NCBI GenBank assembly: GCA_029007015.1
Contig: JAQXHB010000056.1
Location: 1-12,422 of the forward strand
From: Bacillota bacterium
GTDB lineage: Bacteria; Bacillota; Clostridia; Oscillospirales; Acutalibacteraceae
Length of the DNA stretch: 12,422 nt
Direction of reading: 5' to 3'
Shown: positions 7,990 through 12,422 of the stretch, piece after piece
Layout: every line of letters begins with the position of its first letter
How positions within the stretch are numbered: position 1 is the first letter of the stretch
Translations under genes and position numbers: made by a program
Notes under the pieces: generated by a model
Seen by the model: the letters and a program-made list of their open reading frames with translations, nothing else
The model's database searches: none
Told to the model about the DNA's origin: nothing

Positions 7990-8018
7990 ATTTTACAATA
8001 AAAGCGCCGCAAAGTAAA
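7990..8018 (-). promoter_or_regulatory. Predicted housekeeping promoter for pyrH
   Basis: TTTACT (8018-8013; 4 of 6 to TTGACA) and TAAAAT (7995-7990; 5 of 6 to TATAAT) are separated by exactly 17 nt and lie just after the tsf terminator. Transcription would begin near 7983, giving a short leader of about 20 nt that holds the pyrH Shine-Dalgarno. The position right behind a terminator supports its being real. Confidence 0.65.
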
Positions 8019-8038
8019 GAGAAAAAAGCAACATTTAC

Positions 8039-8071
8039 AAAAAAATGAGCACTGCCGACGACAGTGCTCAT
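8039..8071 (-). terminator. Strong intrinsic terminator after tsf
   Basis: A perfect 10-bp stem, ATGAGCACTG (8071-8062) with CAGTGCTCAT (8054-8045), encloses a 7-nt loop and runs straight into a T-tract (8045-8039). It lies 20 nt after the tsf stop. This is the best terminator in the window and should end the rpsB-tsf transcript. Confidence 0.9.
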
Positions 8072-8090
8072 AATATTGCGGTTTGGTAAA

Positions 8091-9002
8091 TTACTTAACC
8101 ATGCTGGCAACTTCGTCAGCAAAGTTATCAGAACGCTTCTCGATACCTTCGCCGCGCTCAAGGCGAACATAAGAAACAATCTTGATGTTGCCGCCGAGAG
8201 CCTTGGCAGTGTTCTGAACATACTGAGCCACACTCAGGTCGCCGTCCTTGACGAAAGCCTGATCGACGAGGCAGTTCTCCTTGTAGAACTTGCCGATCTT
8301 ACCCTCAACAATCTTAGCGAGCACTGCGTCCGGCTTGCCGGCCATCTTGGGGTCCTCTTTCATCTGAGAAATGAGGATGCCTTTCTCATGCTCAAGTACA
8401 TCAGCCGGAACCGATGCCTGATCGAGATAGCCGGGATTAGCGGCGGCAATCTGCATAGCAATATCCTTGCCGAACTCGACAAAGCCGTCCTTGCCGGCTA
8501 CATCGGTATCAAACTTAACCATAACGCCGATACGGCCACCACCGTGAACATAGGTAGCAACATCGCCCTCATAACGGACGAAACGGCGAATCTGGATGTT
8601 CTCGCGGAACTTCAGGAATATTTCCTGAATCATCTCGGCGGCGGTAGCACCGTCGGCGCCCTTGGTGTTCATCAGAGCCTCAACATCAGCCGGATTTTCA
8701 TCGGCAACTATCTCGGCAATTTTGAGAGCGCAAGCCTTAAACTCATCATTGCTGGCAACGAAGTCGGTCTCGGTGTTAACCTCGAGCACAACACCGGCAC
8801 CGTTCTTAACGGTGGTAACGACAACGCCCTCGGCCGCAACACGGCTGGACTTCTTGGCCTGTGAAGCCAGACCCTTTTCTCTCAAATAATCGACAGCGGC
8901 GTCCATGTTGCCGTCGCACTCAACAAGTGCCTTTTTGCAGTCCATCATACCGCAACCGGTTTTCTCACGCAGTGCCTGAACATCTTTAGCAGTAAAAGCC
9001 AT
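8091..9002 (-). CDS. tsf: Translation elongation factor Ts
   Basis: EF-Ts is the guanine-nucleotide exchange factor that regenerates EF-Tu-GTP. The protein has 303 residues, near the usual length. The N-terminal UBA-like domain includes LREKTGCGMMDCKKAL (about 11-26). The core carries the exchange motif NTETDFVASND (TDFV at 79-82), where D80 and F81 contact EF-Tu, and YVHGGGRIGV later. ATG 9002 has GGAGG (9015-9011) at 8 nt; a TTG at 9017 is in frame but overlaps that Shine-Dalgarno and precedes no conserved residue. It is separated from rpsB by a terminator-like hairpin and followed by a strong terminator. Very secure. Confidence 0.98.
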   Translation of the reverse strand: MAFTAKDVQALREKTGCGMMDCKKALVECDGNMDAAVDYLREKGLASQAKKSSRVAAEGVVVTTVKNGAGVVLEVNTETDFVASNDEFKACALKIAEIVADENPADVEALMNTKGADGATAAEMIQEIFLKFRENIQIRRFVRYEGDVATYVHGGGRIGVMVKFDTDVAGKDGFVEFGKDIAMQIAAANPGYLDQASVPADVLEHEKGILISQMKEDPKMAGKPDAVLAKIVEGKIGKFYKENCLVDQAFVKDGDLSVAQYVQNTAKALGGNIKIVSYVRLERGEGIEKRSDNFADEVASMVK

Positions 9003-9033
9003 TTTATATTCCTCCAATTACATATACTTAATC

Positions 9034-9064
9034 AAAAATGCCCGCTTATATGGCGAGCATTTTT
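9034..9064 (-). terminator. Terminator-like hairpin (possible attenuator) between rpsB and tsf
   Basis: ATGCTCGC (9060-9053) pairs with GCGGGCAT (9045-9038) with one G-U, around a 7-nt loop. Flanking A and T runs can lengthen the stem by 4 A-U pairs, and the T-run doubles as the terminator tail (9038-9034). It lies just after the rpsB stop and before the tsf Shine-Dalgarno. It probably lowers tsf transcription relative to rpsB or protects the rpsB 3' end; full termination would isolate tsf, which has no evident promoter of its own. Confidence 0.6.
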
Positions 9065-9072
9065 TCAGTTGC

Positions 9073-9816
9073 TTACTCAGCAGCAGCCTCGGTCTCAACC
9101 TCAGCAACTTCGTCCTGAGCGGCAGAGCCCTGCTCGCCCTGTCTGCCCTCAATTACGGCCGAAGCCATTGCGCCGGCAATGAGCTTAACGGCACGGATAG
9201 CATCGTCATTACCCGGAATGACATAGTCAATCTCGTCAGGATCGCAGTTGGTATCAACAATTGCGATAAGCGGGATGTCGAGTTTCTTTGCCTCAGATAC
9301 GGCAATGCGCTCCTTGCGCGGGTCAACGATGAACATAGCGGCAGGCATCTTCTTCATATTCTGGATACCGCCGAGGTATTTCTCAAGTTTCTCGATTTCG
9401 AGACGGAGTTTAACAACTTCTTTCTTCGGCAGAAGGTCGAAGGTGCCGTCCTCGCTCATCTTGCGCAGTTGATTAAGACGACGGATGCGCAACTTGATGG
9501 TGGTGAAGTTGGTGAGCATGCCACCCAGCCAACGGGCATTAACATAGGGCATCTCGCAACGCTCGGCTTCCTCTTTAATAGAGTCCTGAGCCTGCTTCTT
9601 GGTGCCGACGAACAGAATCTCGCCGCCCTCTGCCGCAGTGTCGCGAACAAAATTGTATGCAGTTTCAAGGTACTTGACCGTTTTCTGCAAGTCGATGATA
9701 TAAATTCCGTTGCGCTCTGCGAAGATGTACTCAGCCATTTTCGGGTTCCAGCGTCTGGTCTGGTGACCAAAGTGAACGCCGGCCTCCAGCAGTTGTTTCA
9801 TTGATACTACTGACAT
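9073..9816 (-). CDS. rpsB: 30S ribosomal protein S2
   Basis: S2 is a structural protein of the small ribosomal subunit, bound late near the head-body junction. The protein has 247 residues. Conserved stretches are LLEAGVHFGHQTRRWNPKM at the N-terminus, IYIIDLQKT, FVGTKKQA, RWLGGMLTNF and the segment IPLIAIVDTNCDPD, followed by a flexible Glu/Ala-rich acidic tail of about 20 residues. ATG 9816 follows a strong AAGGAGG with 9 nt spacing. A promoter and a structured leader of about 100 nt lie upstream, so this is the head of the rpsB-tsf unit. Very secure. Confidence 0.98.
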   Translation of the reverse strand: MSVVSMKQLLEAGVHFGHQTRRWNPKMAEYIFAERNGIYIIDLQKTVKYLETAYNFVRDTAAEGGEILFVGTKKQAQDSIKEEAERCEMPYVNARWLGGMLTNFTTIKLRIRRLNQLRKMSEDGTFDLLPKKEVVKLRLEIEKLEKYLGGIQNMKKMPAAMFIVDPRKERIAVSEAKKLDIPLIAIVDTNCDPDEIDYVIPGNDDAIRAVKLIAGAMASAVIEGRQGEQGSAAQDEVAEVETEAAAE

Positions 9817-9825
9817 AAAAAATTT

Positions 9826-9845
9826 CCTCCTTGTTTTAATCCTCC
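9826..9845 (-). promoter_or_regulatory. Tandem Shine-Dalgarno sequences before rpsB
   Basis: GGAGG occurs twice, at 9845-9841 and 9830-9826, 10 nt apart. The second is correctly spaced for the rpsB ATG (9816). The first has no ATG, GTG or TTG at useful distance, so it does not appear to serve a leader peptide. It may act as a ribosome standby site or take part in leader folding. Confidence 0.6.
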
Positions 9846-9855
9846 GCCGTGTTCA

Positions 9856-9901
9856 ACGCTCGGGGAACCGCAAGCGGCACAGCCCCTCACTCGCACAGCG
9901 T
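9856..9901 (-). promoter_or_regulatory. Structured 5' leader of rpsB, candidate ribosomal-protein autoregulatory element
   Basis: The untranslated leader (about 9916 to 9817) can form a stacked hairpin: ACGCT (9901-9897) with AGCGT (9860-9856), GGGG (9886-9883) with CCCC (9865-9862), and CCG (9880s side, 9877-9875) with CGG (9870-9868) around a 4-nt loop, with internal bulges. A competing small hairpin CACA/TGTG lies at its 5' side. No T-run follows, so it is not a terminator. Many ribosomal-protein operons carry leaders bound by their own product; that S2 binds this one is inference. Confidence 0.5.
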
Positions 9902-9922
9902 GTGAATTTTTTTGACCGATAT

Positions 9923-9951
9923 ATTATATCACGGTATTTTCAATATTGCAA
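9923..9951 (-). promoter_or_regulatory. Predicted strong housekeeping promoter for rpsB-tsf
   Basis: TTGCAA (9951-9946) and a perfect TATAAT (9928-9923) are separated by exactly 17 nt. Transcription should start near 9916 and give a leader of about 100 nt. The AT-rich sequence upstream may add UP-element strength. The -35 box lies in the arm of an inverted repeat. Confidence 0.8.
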
Positions 9952-9969
9952 TACTTTTTTTGCAATATT
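9942..9969 (-). repeat. 9-bp perfect inverted repeat overlapping the rpsB -35 box
   Basis: AATATTGCA (9969-9961) and TGCAATATT (9950-9942) are exact reverse complements around a 10-nt A-rich spacer. The repeat starts directly after the stop codon of the upstream PRC-barrel gene and its second arm contains most of the -35 hexamer. No T-tract follows on the transcribed strand, so it is unlikely to be a terminator. An operator for a dimeric repressor or a chance AT-rich palindrome are both possible. Confidence 0.5.
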
Positions 9970-10260
9970 TTATTGTTTTTCCTCAGGCAAGAAGCGGTTG
10001 CCGCCCTTTCTGCGTCTTGGCGGCGGCGCACCTCCTACGAGCACCGTGTCCTCGCCTATAATTTCAATATCGCGCCACGGGATTATGATGTCCTCTTCAC
10101 GGCCCAACAGACCGAAAAAGCGCTGTCGTCCGCGGATGACAATTGCAACCACAATCGCGTGCTCGGTGTCAATCTCAACATCGCTGACACAACCGAGCAT
10201 GGTGCCGTCGCGTATGCAAATGACCTCCTTGCACCGCAAATCCTGTATCCTGCATGACAT
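9970..10260 (-). CDS. YlmC/YmxH-family PRC-barrel protein
   Basis: This 96-residue protein is a single PRC-barrel domain of the family annotated as YlmC/YmxH sporulation protein in spore-forming Firmicutes; the molecular function is not established. Family features are the N-terminal beta strands with RCKEVICIRDG and LGCVSDVEID, and the signature FGLLGREEDIIIPW at about 49-62, then IEIIGEDTVLV. The last 20 or so residues (PPPRRRKGG and beyond) form a basic, proline-rich tail; Bacillus relatives are near 80-85 residues and lack such a tail as far as I recall. Cysteines are at 3, 10 and 24. The start ATG has GGGAGGGG at 7 nt. It lies 51 nt after rpoD with no terminator between, so it is probably read from the dnaG-rpoD transcript. 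I am sure of the family, not of the role. Confidence 0.88.
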   Translation of the reverse strand: MSCRIQDLRCKEVICIRDGTMLGCVSDVEIDTEHAIVVAIVIRGRQRFFGLLGREEDIIIPWRDIEIIGEDTVLVGGAPPPRRRKGGNRFLPEEKQ

Positions 10261-10261
10261 A

Positions 10262-10280
10262 ACTGTACCCCTCCCACAGT
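10262..10280 (-). promoter_or_regulatory. Shine-Dalgarno of the PRC-barrel gene presented in a small hairpin loop
   Basis: ACTGT (10280-10276) and ACAGT (10266-10262) flank a 9-nt loop that is almost entirely the Shine-Dalgarno GGGAGGGG. An alternative pairing uses GCCCCT just upstream (about 10299-10292) with AGGGGT, which would hide it. The stem is only 5 bp, so regulatory meaning is speculative. Confidence 0.35.
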
Positions 10281-10311
10281 ATTATTTATGCAGAAGGGGC
10301 AACATTTAGCA

Positions 10312-11361
10312 TTATTTCTCGCGGAATTTGCTTGAGCGCACTGGGTGACGCAGTTTTCTGAGTGCCTTGGCCTCGATTTGGCGTATGCGCTCGCGTGTTA
10401 CATTAAACTCGGCGCCCACTTGCTCCAGCGTGTGACAGCGGCCGTCCTCCAGTCCGAAACGCAGGCGGATTACCGCCTCCTCGCGCGGTGTCAAGGTCTT
10501 GAGCACACCGTCGATGTCCTCATTTGTGATGGTTTTGAGCGCGGCATCATCCGGCGCAAGCGCGTCCTCGTCGCGGATGAAGTCCATCAGCCGGCTGTCC
10601 TCCTCCGGGCCGATGGGGGTTTCCATAGAAACTGTCTCCTGCGCCACACGCATTATCTCGCGCACGCGCTCGACCGACATATTCATTTCATCTGCAATCT
10701 GTTCCTCGGTCGGTTCATAGCCATTTTCGTGAAGCAGTTGGCTCTGCACCTTTTTCAGTCGGTTGATGGTCTCGACCATGTGAACGGGTATGCGAATGGT
10801 GCGCGCCTGGTCGGCAATAGCGCGGGTAATGGCTTGGCGTATCCACCATGTAGCATAGGTTGAGAACTTAAATCCCTTGGTGTGGTCAAACTTCTCCACC
10901 GCTTTGATAAGGCCGACATTGCCCTCCTGAATAAGGTCAAGGAAGTGCATGCCGCGGCCGACATATCGCTTGGCAATGCTGACAACAAGGCGCAGATTGG
11001 CTTCAGTCAGGCGCTTTTTGGCGGCCTCATCGCCATCAATAATTTTCTTTGCCAGTTCAATCTCCTCGTCCATCGACAGCAACGGAACGCGGCCAATCTC
11101 TTTCAAATACAGTTTTACCGGGTCATCAAGAGCAACACTGTCAATGTTGAGCGAGGTGTCGAGTTCCTCCGACTCAACATCCTCCAGTTCCTCTGGCGTC
11201 GGCTCCTCAGCCATCAAGTCAATATCAACATCCAGTATCGGCGGTTCTTCTTCCAAATCCTCGGCCGTCAGATTACTGCTCATCTTGTCCAAATCGTAAT
11301 CATCCGGATTGATATTGCTGTCCTCGCCGCCGAATCCCATTTTTTCATCCATCATTGCCAT
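10312..11361 (-). CDS. rpoD: RNA polymerase primary sigma factor (SigA/RpoD)
   Basis: This is the housekeeping sigma factor that directs RNA polymerase to promoters such as the two seen here. From ATG 11361 it has 349 residues. Region 1.2 starts at DDPVKLYLKEIG (about 88-99 from the upstream frame, about 70-81 here). Region 2 includes ANLRLVVSIAKRYVGRG and the -10 recognition and melting segment STYATWWIRQAITRAIADQARTIR. Region 3 follows, and region 4.2 has the helix-turn-helix TLEQVGAEFNVTRERIRQIE with the typical end ALRKLRHP. The first 70 residues are acidic (roughly one third Asp/Glu, two Lys, no Arg) and do not resemble region 1.1 of SigA. ATG 11361 has AGGGGAG at 8 nt inside the dnaG end; a TTG at 11388 is in frame but inside dnaG and lacks such a site. 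Only 4 nt separate it from dnaG. Very secure. Confidence 0.97.
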   Translation of the reverse strand: MAMMDEKMGFGGEDSNINPDDYDLDKMSSNLTAEDLEEEPPILDVDIDLMAEEPTPEELEDVESEELDTSLNIDSVALDDPVKLYLKEIGRVPLLSMDEEIELAKKIIDGDEAAKKRLTEANLRLVVSIAKRYVGRGMHFLDLIQEGNVGLIKAVEKFDHTKGFKFSTYATWWIRQAITRAIADQARTIRIPVHMVETINRLKKVQSQLLHENGYEPTEEQIADEMNMSVERVREIMRVAQETVSMETPIGPEEDSRLMDFIRDEDALAPDDAALKTITNEDIDGVLKTLTPREEAVIRLRFGLEDGRCHTLEQVGAEFNVTRERIRQIEAKALRKLRHPVRSSKFREK

Positions 11362-11365
11362 TGTG

Positions 11366-12422
11366 TCAGCTCCCCTTTTTCTTTGCAATTTGATTCATCC
11401 TTGCAGCCCATTCATCGGCGTCCATCGTCGACGGATCGGCTGAACTGATTTTGATTTTTTCTTCCTTTATCACCCTGATACAGTCATCAAGTTCACCCTG
11501 TGACCCTTTGCCGATGACTGTGCTGTTGACCACAGATGCTATTCTGCCCATTTCCGCCGGTGAAAAATCAGCGCTGAACAAAGATATGTCAGGCACCGCA
11601 CCGTCAGCGATAAATGAGCACAGAGCACCGTAAACCCGCCTGTTGAATGCAGTCACAAAGTCATCACACGAAATTTTACTGCTGCAATACTCATACAGCG
11701 ACGGGTATGTCATAAGCAGTGCTATAAGCATCTCCTCGGCATTAGCGGCTCTCAGGTGGGCCGCCTTCTCGGGGTTAACCGGGTCCCTTGCCGTCGGCGG
11801 TGCAACCGCATTGCTAATCGCCTTTTTTTCATATGAGCGCCGCCGAGCATCGGCGCGGGCCTTAATCTCGCGCATCAGCGTGTCCTTGTTGATGCCGTAG
11901 TCCCTCGACAGCCGACCGGCGTACAAATCACGGGCAATTCCGTCATCGACCCCTGCGAGTATCGCCGCGGCATCGCGCAAAAATGACAGACGCCCGTCAT
12001 CGCTCTCGACATCGTAACGCATTCGTGCGACGTTCAGCCGATATTCGATATCGTTGTCCGACTCGCTGATAAGCCTCTCAAACCGCTCCGGCCCGAATCG
12101 CTTGATAAATTCATCGGGGTCCTTTGCTCCGTCGGTCACGCGCACAACGCGCACCTTCAGCCCGCCCTCTTTGAGCAGTGCAATGGTGCGAGCGGTGGCC
12201 TTTTCGCCGGCCGCGTCAGCATCCATGGTCAAAATGACCTCGTCGGTATAGCGGCCAATCAGGCGAACATGCTCGGCCGTCAGTGAAGTGCCGCAAGCCG
12301 CAACGGCGTTGTCAAATCCGGCTTGGTGCAGGGTAACAACATCGACATTCCCCTCAACCAATATTATGCCGTCGCGCTTTGAATTTTTTGCAAAATTAAA
12401 GCCGTACAAAAATTGGCTTTTA
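11366..12422 (-). CDS. dnaG: DNA primase DnaG (C-terminal 351 residues, 5' end outside window)
   Basis: DnaG makes the RNA primers for replication and works with the DnaB helicase. The N-terminal zinc-binding domain and the first part of the polymerase domain lie beyond base 12422. The visible part begins with KSQFLYGF and FAKNSKRDG, which precede the TOPRIM fold. The TOPRIM acid residues are present: E23 in VEGNVDV (EGYMD in many homologues) and D67/D69 in TMDADAAGEKA. After the RNA polymerase domain a polar linker (about 190-215) leads to a helical C-terminal domain, expected to bind DnaB, with EEMLIALLMTYPSLYEYC. The frame is open to the window edge, with no start needed inside. Its stop TGA (11368-11366) sits within the ribosome-binding region of rpoD, the classic dnaG-sigA arrangement. 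Very secure. Confidence 0.97.
   Translation of the reverse strand, partial: KSQFLYGFNFAKNSKRDGIILVEGNVDVVTLHQAGFDNAVAACGTSLTAEHVRLIGRYTDEVILTMDADAAGEKATARTIALLKEGGLKVRVVRVTDGAKDPDEFIKRFGPERFERLISESDNDIEYRLNVARMRYDVESDDGRLSFLRDAAAILAGVDDGIARDLYAGRLSRDYGINKDTLMREIKARADARRRSYEKKAISNAVAPPTARDPVNPEKAAHLRAANAEEMLIALLMTYPSLYEYCSSKISCDDFVTAFNRRVYGALCSFIADGAVPDISLFSADFSPAEMGRIASVVNSTVIGKGSQGELDDCIRVIKEEKIKISSADPSTMDADEWAARMNQIAKKKGS

Noticed and set aside
8064..8864. Plus-strand 266-codon open reading frame opposite tsf
   Set aside because: It is fully antisense to a textbook EF-Ts gene, has no recognisable domain, crosses the tsf terminator hairpin and arises from codon bias of the true gene.
9942..9969. 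Inverted repeat as a terminator for the PRC-barrel gene
   Set aside because: On the transcribed strand the second arm is followed by GAAAATACC, with no T-tract, and the stem is AT-rich and weak.
11362..11388. TTG start for rpoD at 11388
   Set aside because: It lies inside dnaG without its own ribosome-binding site, while ATG 11361 is preceded by AGGGGAG at 8 nt.
1..12422. Mobile element, CRISPR array, tRNA/rRNA, defence or biosynthetic system
   Set aside because: Every stretch is covered by an intact housekeeping gene or a short intergenic region; no transposase, integrase, direct-repeat array, cloverleaf or rRNA segment was seen on either strand.

Overview
The window is a continuous housekeeping block from a bacterium of the Firmicutes, most likely an uncultured class Clostridia member near the Oscillospiraceae/Ruminococcaceae. 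That placement rests on a PolC-type replicative polymerase, a YlmC/YmxH-family sporulation-associated protein, the Firmicutes gene order rpsB-tsf-pyrH-frr-uppS-cdsA-dxr-rseP, and ispG (not proS) in front of polC. Lineage is inferred from protein motifs and gene order; no database search was possible. All thirteen genes lie on the minus strand, so transcription runs from high to low coordinates. The two edge genes, dnaG and polC, are cut by the window.

Layout in the direction of transcription. (1) dnaG (3' part) and rpoD, 4 nt apart, make primase and the primary sigma factor. (2) A small PRC-barrel protein of the YlmC/YmxH family follows. (3) A strong-looking promoter (TTGCAA, 17 nt, TATAAT) and a leader of about 100 nt with a long foldable hairpin precede rpsB (S2). 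A terminator-like hairpin then precedes tsf (EF-Ts), and a strong intrinsic terminator follows tsf. (4) A second promoter precedes pyrH (UMP kinase) and frr (ribosome recycling factor), and a weak hairpin follows frr. (5) A very tightly packed run uppS-cdsA-dxr-rseP-ispG-polC covers undecaprenyl diphosphate synthesis, CDP-diacylglycerol synthesis, two steps of the MEP isoprenoid pathway, an intramembrane site-2 protease, and the start of PolC. These genes have gaps of 13 nt or less, or overlap, so they are probably co-transcribed and partly translationally coupled.

The genes combine replication (dnaG, polC), transcription (rpoD), translation (rpsB, tsf, frr) and envelope precursor supply (dxr and ispG supply isoprenoid units, uppS makes the lipid carrier backbone, cdsA the phospholipid precursor). 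Everything is intact and collinear. I see no mobile element, CRISPR array, tRNA, rRNA, phage gene or defence system, and no gene-free stretch above 300 bases; the largest gap is 153 nt, before rpsB. The open reading frames on the plus strand are shadows of the minus-strand genes.

I do not see a new biological system here. The points worth a second look are modest: a primary sigma factor whose N-terminus is a short acidic tail in place of region 1.1; the structured rpsB leader and an inverted repeat over its -35 box; hairpins of graded strength at successive gene boundaries; an rseP gene whose best Shine-Dalgarno sequence has no ATG near it; and some unusual residues in otherwise conserved motifs of IspG and UppS.
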